The notes under the pieces are model-generated. The model did no database searches. It saw only the letters and a list, made by a program, of their open reading frames with translations, and was not told the origin of the DNA. Below are positions 1 to 11,867 of a stretch of DNA of 64,000 nucleotides, piece by piece. Position 1 is the stretch's first letter. The number at the start of each line of letters is the position of its first letter. Location: assembly GCF_910592395.1 (NCBI RefSeq), contig NC_088325.1, positions 5,425,501 through 5,489,500 of the forward strand, read 5' to 3'. A program made the translations under genes and the position numbers. The stretch is from Lineus longissimus (lineage: Eukaryota; Nemertea; Pilidiophora; Heteronemertea; Lineidae).

Positions 1-515
1 ACAAGTTCCAGAACATAGTAATTTTCTGTCCAACATATTTCAACAATAAGACATATGAAAGGAAATGGATTTATCAAGACAAGAACGTCTACATAGTTAA
101 TCCCGAAGCTGTGGCCAGTAATTTGGACCTTGTGCTTCAGTTTGCTACTCTGACCTTTGCTGGTTCTAACACATTATTCCTCATTGATGACTGTGCTAAT
201 TTGAGAGACACAAAAAAGAAGGTGTCCGAGTTATGTAATCTTGCCTTTTCCGGCAGGCACTACAATCTCACTGTTTGGTTACTAGTTCAGAAGTACAATT
301 CAGTTGTTAAGGACTACAGAGAGAACATAAGAATTTTAGTATTATTTTTTAATAAGGATGAATCAGCCATGAAAGATGCCTTAGAAGAAAACAGTGTTAT
401 TCCTAAGGAGAAAAGACAGTACTACATAGAAGAACTTAAGATGAAAAAAGGATCAAAACTGATCATTAGACTACAACATCCATTTGGATTTACTCTTTCA
501 CATCTAAAATCTTAG
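1..515 (+). CDS. ATP: A32-like DNA-packaging ATPase, partial (Polinton A)
   Basis: Predicted FtsK/HerA-superfamily ATPase that would pump the element DNA into a capsid. The first 36 residues, including the Walker A loop seen in copies B and C, lie before the window. The frame is open from base 3, with K37 as first whole codon, to the stop at 513-515. Walker B (hydrophobic strand then IDD) is encoded near 175-190. The 170 visible residues match the C-terminal parts of the B and C copies almost exactly. It lies head-on to the 152-aa gene, with a short GGACACAG-type repeat between them. Confidence 0.92.
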   Translation, partial: KFQNIVIFCPTYFNNKTYERKWIYQDKNVYIVNPEAVASNLDLVLQFATLTFAGSNTLFLIDDCANLRDTKKKVSELCNLAFSGRHYNLTVWLLVQKYNSVVKDYRENIRILVLFFNKDESAMKDALEENSVIPKEKRQYYIEELKMKKGSKLIIRLQHPFGFTLSHLKS

Positions 516-570
516 TCCCGCTTCTCATCATCAGGACTGTGTCCGATCATCAGGACTGTGTCCGATCAGT
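516..570. repeat. Short direct repeats between ATPase and 152-aa gene (A)
   Basis: About 17-20-bp direct repeats reading ATCATCAGGACTGTGTCCG lie between the convergent genes. The same spot in B (25262-25330) has three or more units and in C (58470-58515) two plus a GAGCATAGCTC hairpin unit, so copy number varies between elements. Confidence 0.7.
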
Positions 571-1008
571 TGTCTTAGTCTTTCTAACCCTAGTAAAATA
601 ATAAATTATTAACCCTAAACCACTAAGTCCTAGGATAATCCATAGGTACTCGTATTTCTTCATTTCATCACTAGGTTGGTAGTAATCACTTAATTGTGGT
701 CGCTGAGATAGTACAATAGTTCTTTCTGGATGTAAATGATTGTAAACAGTAAGTGCTGAATCAGTATCGTTAAAATCAATAGAAGCGTCTCTTTCTCTCT
801 TTAATTCAAGATTAACGAAGTCAATGGTACTTTTCCTATGCTCATCCCATTCTGTGGAGGCCTTCTGTAATTGCTCCTGAGCCAAATCATGTCTTTTCAC
901 TTCAGTCTCATAGCCATTCTTGTCTAGTTTTTTAAAAAGGTAACCGGATCCAGTGAATGCTAATCCATTGATTATTGCAGATCCAAATAACATGCCAATG
1001 CCAGCCAT
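550..1008 (-). CDS. 152-aa two-TM Polinton protein (A)
   Basis: Small membrane protein of unknown function. A glycine-rich hydrophobic N-terminus (about residues 1-25) is followed by a charged helical middle (about 35-85) and a C-terminal TM segment (about 120-140) ending in basic residues. From memory, proteins of this layout recur beside the minor capsid and ATPase genes of animal Polintons, which suggests a virion or assembly membrane role (inference). The start ATG is directly preceded by TTAA (TAAATGG). It is uninterrupted in all three copies here. Confidence 0.8.
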   Translation of the reverse strand: MAGIGMLFGSAIINGLAFTGSGYLFKKLDKNGYETEVKRHDLAQEQLQKASTEWDEHRKSTIDFVNLELKRERDASIDFNDTDSALTVYNHLHPERTIVLSQRPQLSDYYQPSDEMKKYEYLWIILGLSGLGLIIYYFTRVRKTKTTDRTQS

Positions 1009-1030
1009 TTAATTCCAATGAATTTTAATT

Positions 1031-1798
1031 TCAATGATGTGTCCCTGAGAGCATAGCTCGAGTTAATACCAATTGGTACTGTACATTATGACCATTAAGA
1101 TCGATGATTTCACCTTTTTCATCAGTTAAGCGAATATTCAGCTTATTGAATCTTGGTTTACAGGGAATTGCTATTGGTTTCTCAAATGTGTATGCTATTA
1201 AATCCCCAAAATTAGCTTCCTTTATTGGTCTTGTGGTTAGCACATCAGATGCTTCACCATTACTTAATACACTATTAGATTCGATTATGTCACAGTGAAA
1301 AACAAAATGGTTAATTGGTCTAAAATGGATGGGTTTCTCGCTTACAACATCATCCTTACTTTTATTGTCTAAAGGGTAAGGCCATTCTGATTTCATGCCA
1401 AATAATTCATTACTTTTACCAAGAAAATAGATCTGATAATGCGCCTCATTTTTTCTCTTTAGGAAGTGTAAGATGGCCTTACCTGTTGGTTCTTCAAGGT
1501 CAAATCTGACAGCACCTCTACTCATACTATTTTCTTTCAACTTATCCGCAAATACTTTTGAAAAGCTCTGTAGGTCATAGAGACCATCTGGTAGCGTAAT
1601 CTCTGCCACATCAAACCCCTTAACTTTGATTCGGTTATTCTCCCTGGCTGCACTTATGTTGTAGAATGTACAAGGTATTACTGCAAAAGTTAAAGTGATG
1701 CTACATGCATCCTGAATTTCAGTCTTGAGATTGACTGTTAAATCACTTGAACTCTGATCTGGATAGTCACTTGAATCTATGTTCATTACAGTAATCAT
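1031..1798 (-). CDS. mCP: Minor capsid (penton-like) protein (A)
   Basis: 255-aa protein whose size, position and beta-rich sequence fit the Polinton minor capsid protein, a single jelly-roll predicted to form capsid vertices. The C-terminal part has the family-like pattern LTDEKGEIIDLNG followed by a hydrophobic strand. The last ten residues (TRAMLSGTHH) derive from a double-hairpin mini-repeat that now forms the end of the gene. The start lies in a TAAATG context. This copy is intact; B has a nonsense codon and C a 2-base deletion. Confidence 0.85.
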   Translation of the reverse strand: MITVMNIDSSDYPDQSSSDLTVNLKTEIQDACSITLTFAVIPCTFYNISAARENNRIKVKGFDVAEITLPDGLYDLQSFSKVFADKLKENSMSRGAVRFDLEEPTGKAILHFLKRKNEAHYQIYFLGKSNELFGMKSEWPYPLDNKSKDDVVSEKPIHFRPINHFVFHCDIIESNSVLSNGEASDVLTTRPIKEANFGDLIAYTFEKPIAIPCKPRFNKLNIRLTDEKGEIIDLNGHNVQYQLVLTRAMLSGTHH

Positions 1799-1855
1799 TT
1801 ACTTAAGCAAATTTTCGTTTTCAAATTTACCTTTTATCAAATAAGTAAATTATTC

Positions 1856-2092
1856 TTACTTCATAATATTTCTGGGTAGGATTCCTTGATCGTAAAGGTA
1901 CTCTAATGTTCCATTACTAATAGCTACAGTTCCTCCCAGTTTAAGAATTTCCTCTAGGTTGGCCTGACTTGGGGGACCAATATTGATTCTCAAGAACCTT
2001 TTCAGTAACATTGAGTAACCAATTGTTGTTGATGCCAACAGTAAACTTTGATACAGTGTATTTATGATATCTTTCTTTCCTGGTGTATCCAT
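1856..2092 (-). CDS. 78-aa small membrane protein (A)
   Basis: Unrecognised small protein with one hydrophobic stretch (about residues 14-27) and basic residues just after it, between the two capsid genes. Conserved in the three copies; B carries a TAG at codon 43. The start is AATTAAATGG. Its place suggests a structural or membrane role, but function is unknown. Confidence 0.75.
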   Translation of the reverse strand: MDTPGKKDIINTLYQSLLLASTTIGYSMLLKRFLRINIGPPSQANLEEILKLGGTVAISNGTLEYLYDQGILPRNIMK

Positions 2093-2205
2093 TTAATTAC
2101 TTAGAAAATCACTAGTAAAACTCATTTATCTAGTATTCAGTATTTAATTTAGTGTTGTACGAACTTTGTTTCAGTGTTGGAGCGAACTTTTGTTCTTGCA
2201 GCACC

Positions 2206-3462
2206 TCAGTGCTGGAGTGAAGCAATCTGAGAATTCTGGATGTTTACCTGGGCGTCAGAAACCACGAATATGTGCATTTTGTATGGTCCCTTTCCAGATT
2301 TCTTTGTAATAGATAATTGAATACCATCTTTTGTGTTCTGGAGCTTCTTTCCTGATCCGTGAAGGCGATTATCCTCAGAAGTTCTCAGGTCCAACCATAA
2401 ACCATAGTGATTAGAATCACCATAGTATTTCTCCATGGTCATGTTACAGTCATGAGTTTTCTTCAAATCTTCAGTCATAAAATGTTTCTTGATCTCCTCC
2501 CATTGATCCATCATTCTCATTCCTTCTGGGAACACCTGATTGGCAACACCCTCTATTGTTATCTGCACTTTACTTATGTTAGGGTTTTCAAACTTCTCTG
2601 AATCTCTAGCTCCATCTACATAGTCAGACACAAATAGTAATAATAATCCTTTAATAGACATTCTTGGAAAGTTGATGTTCTCATTAATTAGTGTTTCATT
2701 AGCAGTAACATTGACTGTCTTAAAATGGTCTACCCAATCATAAAATATTGAGAATCCAGAATTGTACTTGTTACTCAATTGACTAGCAATCATTTTGTTG
2801 GTTACGGTATCATATTCAAAACAAATATTCTCTAGTTTGTAGCCCATGCTAGCTGTGTTTGTGGTGACTATGATTTCCTCCTTTGGTGCTAAAGTTATTT
2901 CAATGATAACATCTTCTTGAATTGGAAACTTGTAAAATGGAGCATGATGATGGAATAGTTCAAAATCTAATGGTATTTTGTACTTCTTGTCAAACACTTT
3001 CTTTAAAGTCTTTTCATTAGCTGTTTCTCCAGTGACATCAGCTTCAGCGACTCCTGATCTTAATTCTCTAAGATTTTTTGACTGAATACCCTGAAAAACT
3101 CTATCATTTCTTTCTTCTTCTGTAAACCACAGATCTTTAAATGTAGAATAATGACTGTATTAGTCAAGGTCAAATATCTGCTCTGTTCCCCACTTAACCA
3201 CCATCTTTGAAATCAGGTTTCTACCAAGATTATTTACAACACTATTTTTAGAATCACCAGAAATGGTTACATCAGCAGACAGATAAAGAGATTTAGGTAC
3301 AAAGAATGAATTATCTCGCAATGCCGGTATTCTAACATACAGTGTTTCTTTGGGGTTAGCAGATGATGGGTTATGAGTAATGATATGATGCTGCCTCTCA
3401 GCTTTCAAACCAAGTGGAATCTTATGTGCCCTTTCGGTATTTAATAAATATCCTGTTGCCAT
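2206..3462 (-). pseudogene. MCP: Major capsid protein, nonsense codon (A)
   Basis: Double jelly-roll major capsid protein of Polintons, recognised from the N-terminal layout (LYVRIPALR, VVNNLGRNLISKMVVKW, then a STFKDLW segment) and from gene order. This family is often annotated in animal genomes as F54H12.2-like. Full length is 418 codons, as in copy C. In this copy codon 101 reads TAA (3160-3162) where B and C read GAA. The remainder from 2206 stays open, so a single base change interrupts an otherwise complete gene. Confidence 0.9.
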
Positions 3463-3474
3463 TTTCTATTTATT

Positions 3475-3661
3475 TACTAGTAAAATTATGTACATGCAGT
3501 GAACAGTGCCAACATCATATATCAGGTAAAATGCACGGAAAAAAGCTATTGACGTGTACTTTCTGTTGGAATACAGTAAGTAATGATTACATTAACCCAT
3601 TGAACTCTAGTATTCCCTTACCATTTCACTGCAACGCTTCACTGACCATTTCATGAATGAT
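3475..3661. repeat. Sub-terminal part of Polinton A terminal repeat
   Basis: About 85 bp next to the palindrome (from about 3575 to 3661) matches, in inverted orientation, the sub-terminal DNA of C (54901-54985), and in the same orientation that of B's right end (40850-40936). The rest, to the capsid start, matches C except that C carries about 510 extra bases here. Confidence 0.8.
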
Positions 3662-3791
3662 AGAATATATGTATTGTGGTGTCTGGTTCTTAGGGGTTTC
3701 TAAGCTAATTTGAGACAAAAAGGCCTGTAAGGGCTTTTGTTAAAATAGCTTAGAATTACCTAGATTCCTACCACCACACTACATATATTCT
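3662..3791. repeat. Polinton terminal palindrome (A end)
   Basis: 130-bp imperfect palindrome. The left end AGAATATATGTATTGTGGTG is mirrored by CACCACACTACATATATTCT at the right end, with pairing continuing through most of the arms to a centre around AAAAAGGCCTGTAAGGGCTTTT. It is one of four copies in the window, all at Polinton ends. Confidence 0.9.
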
Positions 3792-3834
3792 TATATGGAT
3801 AGACACACATATACAGTGATGATTGAGATGGTCC

Positions 3835-4200
3835 CCCAGCGCTTTGCACGTGGGAAGTACCTGGTTACATCATCCATCCAGCCAAAGATCTCTTTAACCT
3901 ACACAGGTTATTGACAAGCGCCATCTAGCAGGAAGTACCACTTTATGTCAAGCGCCACCTAGCAGGTATCCTGATACCTCTTCTATCCAGCCAAATATCC
4001 CTTTAAATGATACAGCTGGATGACAAGCGCCACCTAGCAGGAAGTACTCTGTTACATCTTCCATCCAGCCAAAGATCCCTTTAACTGACAGAGCTGGATA
4101 ACAAGCGCCACCTAGCGGGTACTGTTACATCATCCATCCAGCCAGGGAGCCCTTTAAATGATACAGCTGGATGACAAGCGCCACCTAGCAGGAAGACCTA
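3835..4200. repeat. Tandem repeat, ~65-75 bp unit
   Basis: About five diverged units, each with CATCCAGCCAAAGATCCCTTTAA-like and GACAAGCGCCACCTAGCAGG-like blocks. It directly follows the Polinton A flank. No coding potential seen. Confidence 0.75.
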
Positions 4201-4202
4201 GT

Positions 4203-4262
4203 TCACATTCCAGGTTTCCAGGTTTCCAACTTTCCAGGTTTCCAGGTTTCCAACTTTCCGGA
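4203..4262. repeat. CCAGGTTT short tandem repeat
   Basis: TTTCCAGG / TTTCCAAC units of about 8 bp in a higher-order unit of about 24 bp. Low-complexity tract. Confidence 0.7.
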
Positions 4263-4264
4263 AA

Positions 4265-5350
4265 GTACAGGCAACCAGATTTACGTGTACATTGATGCTT
4301 GTGCATATGTACTAGCTGTGTTTGCCAGAGATTAAGTAATTGAGCATTTGTACGAGACATGTACGAAAGAAATGTTCGTATTAAGTGACATTCAGAATTA
4401 TTCCCAAACCCTTCAAAAAGTCCTCAAAAATGTATGAAGGAAGGACAGCTTTTCTGTTGCAACTTATTCATCTCACATATGGTATATGAATGAAAGAGAA
4501 AATGGCCACTCTGGCGAATTGATTGTCCATGCTTGCCGAGTATTAGGCAGGCTTCCAGCTTGTCGTGTTGGCCTGTCCTAGGAAAGGAAAAAGTTATTCA
4601 CTGTTGGGGCTGTCACGCTGTGGCGCATAGCTGAACTTATGCCAACTTATGTGAATTTTCATCAACACGCTGGTGCACACTGATATGAGTTTGCGGTAGG
4701 TTTGGTGTAAGTTGTACCCATTAAAGGGTATTTAGCACAATGCAAATGTTAAATTGGATTTTATTCTGCATAAAAAACTACCAAAAACAATTGGGTTAAT
4801 TTAATGCATTTTATTTCATGAACATATCTTAGAAATTAAAAAAGTGATGAGAGGTCAAGTTTAAAGATTCAGCAAGGCTCATTAAAAAAATGAGACTTCT
4901 AGATAATTGTCATAACAAGTGTTCCAATGTAATTCTTGAAATACTAGCTATGTACTTCACATACCATTATGAAATTTACCACATGTGTAGAACATACAAT
5001 TATGAATGAGTCGCTCATATCCAAAACTGCATGAATTGATAACATCATGGCATAACTATGTTGCATAACAGGGATAATAAAGAAATTTAGTTATGTTGAC
5101 AAACATTATCAACATTTCAAAACACTTCGGGTTTCATCTGAAAGCAGATGACGAACCCCATCCTGGGAATAATTATCTGATACTCCACATATGGCCATTA
5201 TGTAATGGGGTAAGCATCTGGTTACATAACAATTAACTTGGATATTGGTAGAATGTGATCAAAGAAAATTTAACAATTTAATTATAATTCTGAGACACTC
5301 ATCGAACATACACTATATATACGTTTTATTATGTCCTGATGAGAACGTCA
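4265..5350. repeat. Dispersed repeat, copy 1 (pairs with 11868-13060)
   Basis: Long stretch sharing many blocks with 11868-13060, for example ATTTACGTGTACATTG, GAGATTAAGTAATTGAG, GCCACTCTGG and AACACTTCGGGTTTCATCTG, in the same order and orientation. The second copy has about 265 extra bases after the first block (11943-12208). No ORF of note; the type of transposable element is not identified. Confidence 0.75.
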
Positions 5351-6600
5351 AAAGATGATTAAATGTGAAAAAAATTCGCTCAATCGGAATACACGCTATG
5401 ACATCACTTAACTAAATTTAAGCAGCATCTCATAATCTGTAGATGGTGCCTCCTGGGTCTTCAACTTCGAACGTCCTTATATAACTCCCTCAATTTTGTT
5501 CATGAAGAATAAAGAGCGAACTAGTCCTACTCCACTTCCATTTTAATTCTAATCAAGTGCACCACAATAGGTCATTGTGCTGGGCATTTAAAAGCACGCT
5601 GGCGCTGTCACAATATGACGTATAGCACTACTTTATGCCAGCGTGAATTTTCACCAACTAGCTAATAAAAGTTCACATGCATGAATTACTACTGTTCGTC
5701 ATAATGTGACAGCGCAATTAAGTTGGAAAATTGTGTCTTTGATGACTTTCAACGAAATGTGGTTGTGTTCATCTGGAAATAGGATAATCACACTCATGTC
5801 CGTTTTAGTTGTAACGGTATTGGCGCCCAAGAGTTAATTGGGAGCGAAGATTTCTTATGGCTATTAGAAATATTCATATACAGACTGATGTAATATAACT
5901 CCAAATTTGATAAAGCGTAACATATAGCAAATACTGAGTGCTGTGATTTGATATAATAAAAATTTACCAAACGAGTGTTTGTTTTGAGTGGAAATATCAC
6001 ACGAGTAGTTGTCTTGGCCCACGGAAACCCACTCGACCTGCATGCGGTCTCGTGAGTTTCCGAATTGATACATTCAAGATTTCAGTCTGCAAATACACGT
6101 ATTTGCGAAAGGTAGGTAGTGACAGTTGTAGTAATGTGTGTTCAAGTTGATGACGAAACTGCACCCATGCGGGGTTGCCCCGCTGAATAGCCCTGCGACT
6201 GAATTCTGCTGTTTTTTTGCTGCGTGTTTACATCTGTTCGCTTTGCGATATGCACAGTGTGGTTGACCTGTTTATTCCCTAGATCTGCTGGCATTTTGAC
6301 GTAACTTACACCCATTCCGTCATTGACTGCTACTCTCCAAGCGTTTCTATTATATTCAAATACTGCTGGATGCAATGACCCAACGCGCTGCGTAGCGGCA
6401 AAATAGCGAAGCTGGCGAAACATTTATAACGGATCACCGTGGCCTTATTATGGACTTATAGCGCGATTGTGGGGTTGTAACTATTTTGCTGTATATTGTT
6501 ACGAGGAAAGAAAAGCACGCGACCTAATGCCGACCTATTGATGTAAAGTGATAATTAGAAGGTATATAGTTCAGGAAATGTTAATAAAAAATCATTCCAT
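5351..6600. other. Host DNA, nothing identified
   Basis: AT-rich DNA with only short random ORFs. No domain, tRNA or clear repeat structure was recognised. Confidence 0.5.
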
Positions 6601-6602
6601 AT

Positions 6603-6712
6603 TGCTGCACATATAGTTACCACATAGGCAAGCACGCTAGGTTATGCTATACACAATGTCATTCTCGGTAAGAGGGTAATTAGTGATAGAAAAAACACCC
6701 TTTGTCTACCCA
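6603..6712. repeat. Direct repeat, copy 1 (pairs with 8086-8199)
   Basis: About 110 bp including TTACCACATAGGCAAGCACG and GGTTATGCTATACACAATG is repeated at 8086-8199 in the same orientation with few changes. Confidence 0.85.
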
Positions 6713-6714
6713 AT

Positions 6715-7090
6715 GGTCATTTTATCTCCAGTAGTCTCGCGCAGCCAGAAGTTCTTCACTGGCGCATGCCAGACCTTCTTTGTACGAGACGCTTTTCCAG
6801 CACGATGTATGTGGGCAGAGCAACATTGCGTAAGATTACCTCGAGCAGGGGCTAATAATAGATTATTCTAATGAGCATACCTTCCTCAATGGTACATATC
6901 GCGCGAAGCTCGGGACGGCATGTTTCTGCTATTGCATGCATAGAGCATTTGTTATTGTAAAACGTATATGACTACGTCACAGAGTAATGGTCATTTCTAT
7001 CACAGTAGTCTCGCGCGGCCAGACCTTCTTCACTTATTAGTTTGGCGCAAGCCAGGCGTTCTTTGTACTAGACGTTTTCCCCCACAATGA
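6715..7090. repeat. Local duplication of a ~100-bp block
   Basis: GGTCATTT...CAGTAGTCTCGCGC followed by GCCAG...TTCTTTGTAC...AGACG occurs at about 6715-6810 and again at about 6985-7085. Confidence 0.7.
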
Positions 7091-7862
7091 ATCTGGCCCG
7101 AAGAAATACTGCGCACTAGCTTTAGGCCTGTACTGTATATTCCAGATTTGAGCTGAACCAATCGGTAGGATCACAGTCTAGTCGTGTCCAAGCTGCATGT
7201 ATTCAGCCATCCTCAAATACCAGGATCAGTACTGTTTTATGCTTCTCCTCTCACACACATCAGGGTCCCTCGAGTAAACTGATGAGTATTTGCGCGATGA
7301 GGCGGAATCTGCCAAATAATTTTTCCTTGCAACTCGATCACTTTTGATTCAGAAAACAATCATCACATCTTACGCACAATCTCTTATTTGCTTGAAATTC
7401 CTAACACTGAGTTGAACACTGCGAAATATGTTCTTATTACAAAAATTAGTAATATCCTGTCATACGTGTTTGTCCTTCCCTTACCATCGGAACAAAGTAA
7501 CGGTCAATACAAAAGCAGCAGTTTTAGTGAATATGAAGACAAATAATGAACAAAACAAATTTTAGTAACTAGAAAGAGATTTGCATTTATTCGAAACAAG
7601 TTCATATTTCCCCGAGCGACAGGGGATGCTGTGACGTAGGAGAACAGCTGGCAATCCAGCCGGTAGCAAATGGTTATACGCATTGCAACGGCTCGATAAG
7701 CGTCGAGTAAAATACATTGAATCTGAGGATGGTATTTAGCTCTCATGTCTCGATCATACCATTTGGTCATATCTACCGTCAAGTTACCCATTGACTTATG
7801 GGTTAGAACCAAGTAAGGCTTACTGCTTTGCTCAAGAACACAAATATAAAACAGCTATGACC

Positions 7863-7935
7863 TTTCCAAGAGTCGAACCCGCGACCTCCTGAGTTAGAGC
7901 CCGGTGCTCTTCCCTCCATCCTGTCTGTGCCACAA
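7863..7935 (-). repeat. tRNA-like sequence (tRNA relic or SINE head)
   Basis: On the minus strand the sequence has a B-box-like GGGTTCGACTC preceded by GCACCGGGCTCTAACTCAGG, which resembles anticodon-arm and variable-loop DNA. A clean A box and acceptor stem pairing are not convincing, so it is more likely a tRNA-derived relic than a working tRNA. Confidence 0.4.
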
Positions 7936-8085
7936 CTCTCAAATTGTGGTACTAGTGAAATATTTCACAAACAAAAAGCCTTATGGTTTATCTGATCCCA
8001 TAACTGTCTTCTGCATTTATCACACAGCAGTGGCAGCGAACGGTTATTTCCACTGGTACTGGCTAACGATAGAAGATAAGGACAT

Positions 8086-8199
8086 TTGCTGCACGTACAG
8101 TTACCACATAGGCAAGCACGCTAGGTTATGCTATACACAATGTCATTCTCGGTAAGAGGGTCATTAGTGATAGAAAAACACACTTTGCCTACCCAAGGT
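8086..8199. repeat. Direct repeat, copy 2 (pairs with 6603-6712)
   Basis: Second copy of the block described at 6603-6712. Confidence 0.85.
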
Positions 8200-11100
8200 A
8201 TTGGCAGGGTATTGGAGCCTTGGCGAACGCCCTTTTAAACCGCTGAGTTCCCGCTAAATCCAACAAAAAACCCACTAAGTGAGTCCACCTTGCATTGGCT
8301 ACTACCAGCAGCCACAATGCGAATATCCGAGCGTGACACAGTGTGTTTTTCTATTACTACAAACCTTCCACTTTTTAAGAAATATATTTTGCTAAAATTT
8401 CAGCCCCCCAAACACCCCAAAATTAAGAGATAATCACTATTTCTGAATCTTAACAGCGTAATAATACACTTATCGCTCGGAAAATTAGACCAGAAATTTT
8501 ACCACCAAGCCGGCACCTCACAAATCAAATTGCTGCTCCCTAAGACCCCTAATACAACTATTGAAAGCTCAACACCACCATCGCTCCACTAACACACTAA
8601 ATTCGAAACTTACCACGCCATTCATGAATCCATAATGAAATTGCTACATCTAACAGCTAACAGCACACAGCCATCAATTTACGCCCAATCTCATTATTCA
8701 ATTAAATTCCCGAGCTAAAAGCTCATATGCGCAGAAATTATAAATCATTTTTTTCGCGTCGATCTGCGCGTAAATAAAATGAATATTTTTTCGCCTCGAT
8801 TTTACAGTGACTCGGAATATTCGATCGGTTCATTAACAGCCTAACATCGAATAAGAGCCCCATAGTTAATCCACTTAACGAGGGGTCATAAAAAAGGTTT
8901 TTATCTCTGTCGGAATGAAGTCTGAGTATCGGGCATGCGCAGAAGTAACCTTGACATTCGCTCGACCCATCGATACACTTATTAATAAGGTTAACCTCAC
9001 TCTAAAGGCAGAATTCCGTTTCTGAAGAGAAAATTTAAAATCTCACAGTAAAAATTAGCTCGTCCTTCTGATTTCAAATTTTGACTCCCAGGGCAGAAGA
9101 ACTTGACATGATTGCTTATCCACACTCAGGTGCCCCTCTGTCACAAGACACCCTGCTTTCTCCTTGATACGCCCCTTACTTTTGCAAGTCTGATGTGTTA
9201 GCAGTGTTTCGACAACTCTGACCACATAATTGTTGTAGCGGATGAGAAAAAATATTTTTTGATAGTTTCACTAGTTTTTTTTTGACTGAAGGATAGGCGG
9301 CGCTGTTGGCCTGTGAGAAATGCATCATTAATCTCAAATAATAGCGCCCTGACTCCGGAATTCTTGAATGGCCGACATCATTTGTATAATTGGTGTCGGG
9401 CATCTTTGAGCCGTTTGCGAGCGGACTGAGGGCAGCAATCCCTCAATTAATAAGGACCACAATTCTCGTGAGACAGTGTCGAAGTCCACAAAAGCTTCTT
9501 CATTAGCCCATAATCCCTTCGAACCTCATTTTAATCATTTCTCCCAAGCCATTGGGTTGCTTGTGGATTGGAAAAGTTCTAGAACTGTTCAGGCCTAGAA
9601 CTGTTTAACTTTACTGATAGATCTGAACAGTTCCAGCAATACAATAGAAGGGAATGTTCTGTCACTGTTCCAACCAACATCACATTTCAATGGTTACCTA
9701 GCATAAAATGATAACATGTAAGATAGATCACTCTCATGATCAATATTATAAAATGACACACCTTTATCAATGGGGGATTATCCACCGAATACAAAATGAA
9801 ATCATGCCCATTTCACTGATTACCTCACCTATTTCAATTATGCATTATGGCTTGGCACTTTCAGTTACTACTGTTCTCTTCAGAGGACAACTCTTTGGCT
9901 CTGAGTGGTTGTTTGTAGGAGAAAATTAAAAAAAAACAAGCAGTTTCCGATCCAACCAATCTTAACAATAGTGCCGCCAAATATAATGCTAATGAGCCAA
10001 AATGCCGTGGTTGTGGTAAGAGAATTTGACTGGCAACCGCCCGTGGCCGGCTTGCTGATTACATCACATGAACCACTCACACCTTGATAATATGATTTCA
10101 CACAGCTGATTTCATCTGATTTCGCACCGCACTTGGAGATTTATTCTCTAAAGAGTGTCCCTCACCAAAGATGGGTTGCACGTTTTTGCGTGCCACTAAG
10201 TTTATGTGCAATTTGAGATTATTGGTCAAGTGACTCTAACTCGAGACAGCGTCCGGATTAGAGTCCATCTCAAGCCTCTTTCTCATCAGCACTTGGACAT
10301 TCACCCTCGCTTGTCTAATCACCTCCATAAATCAGCATTTGAGACATGGTCATACAATTTGATATTGAGAATGTTCCTTTTACCATGTTAACATACAAAA
10401 CCCTGGAACGAGTTTGCGCGTGCTAGCCTCAGAAGTGTATTCATATTTTCCAGGGTGATTTATCAAGGGCAGTCTGGTCCGATGCACGTTCGGTTCCTAG
10501 AAAACGTGGGAAGTATAATGGGATCAATTACCGTCGTGTTTTGACAGTTGCGTTCGAGGAGAATATCGCTTCCGATGTACATCATGAAGAGGTGAGTTGG
10601 GTGTCCTCTATATGGACTCGAGCTGGACGAAAAATGTGCAAAATGTATGAAGCAAATATCGCATTACCTAGGAGGACGATACACCCATGCAATTTAAATA
10701 TCTTAATCACACGAGGAAGAATCTCGTGCAATCCAGACTCTAACTGATTAAAGACAGTTCCTCTTTTGCGTCATATTGATTGAAATCCTTTGTTACATAA
10801 AGTATCGTTTGGCATGTTGGAGAGATTTCCCGAATGTGTGCGATGTTGACGTGTCCCGATAACAGGACGTATAGTCTACGTCAAAATGGGTTTCCAAGGT
10901 GTTTGCATAAGAAGGACAGCCAATTCGTGTTGTATCTCACTGGAAACACCTGATTCCACCCTTTCTGCAGGATGTTAAATCCGGTGTTTTGTTTCTTTAA
11001 ATAAATCATAATTGTCGCATTAGCTCCTACCTCTGTTCACCGCCCCATGTGGATTTTTTGCCAATTTAATCGGACAATGACGGAAAAATTCTACATTTCT

Positions 11101-11860
11101 AGATATTCTTACAGTGATAAATACCGTAAGGGACAATTGCTAAAGCAAAACATCAAAAAGGGGGTCAACCATTGAGCTTTAGAAACATATTGAATTATAT
11201 TGAATCATGTCCAAGTGAGCGAAAAACGCATCAAATATCACTGGACGGCATTTCAACACACGGCTGACACACATCCCAAGTTCAGTTTACACACACGTCG
11301 GCTTCAGCAGTAAAGCGCGTATTTCCTTGATATCAACCAATTGAGCAGCGCTCGAGCTTCATGAAACTCCCAATAACATGTCTCTACCAAAACAATTACT
11401 ACATCAACACTGACATATACTTCATGATGAGCATGAAATCAACGTCGTGAACTCAAACGTTAGAGTCCGGGAGCTGAGCGACTTTTACCTAACACACAGG
11501 CTAGAAATGATTTGAATGTGTTGTGGGATTGAGTACACCTACCTGACCAAAAAATCATATTCTTAAGATTTTTCAGTAGGAGATAGAGGGGTTAGAGTTT
11601 TTGTTAATTTTTCGCACGCAAATCTTGATCGGTTAGATTTAATCGACCCTATAAATATATTACCAACATATAGAAACATGGTGCCTCTGAGTGAGATAAG
11701 CATGGTTTTAGAAGCCCCCTTGATATTTTATAGGAAATGACATTTTAAATTGGTTCCTATCGAGATCAAGACAACATGCATAAAAAGTCCTTTCCAACCA
11801 CGCTGCCACATAAAAACAAATAAAACATGCTTATATGTTGGTAATACGTTATCAAATCCA
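8200..11860. other. Host DNA, nothing identified
   Basis: No ORF with recognisable domains on either strand. Short ORFs around 9.2, 9.7-10.1 and 10.5 kb look random. No RNA gene seen. Confidence 0.5.
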
Positions 11861-11867
11861 ACCGTTC

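Larger units (their letters stand above)
1..3791 (-). mobile_element. Polinton A, partial (minus orientation)
   Basis: This is the capsid-gene end of a Polinton/Maverick element. It runs from the window edge, inside the ATPase gene, to the terminal AG...CT palindrome ending at 3791. Gene order and sequence match Polintons B and C in reverse orientation, and it is closest to C. The flank after 3791 reads TATATG, the presumed target-site duplication; its partner lies outside the window. The major capsid gene has a nonsense codon; the other visible genes are open. Confidence 0.93.

Noticed and set aside
3662-3791. Terminal palindromes considered as separate MITEs next to the Polintons
   Set aside because: They lie at every Polinton end seen, and the GTTGTG duplication in B flanks the palindrome plus Polinton as a unit.
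7504-7812. 102-codon minus-strand ORF
   Set aside because: No homology recognised, no start context or splice support, ordinary AT-rich host DNA.
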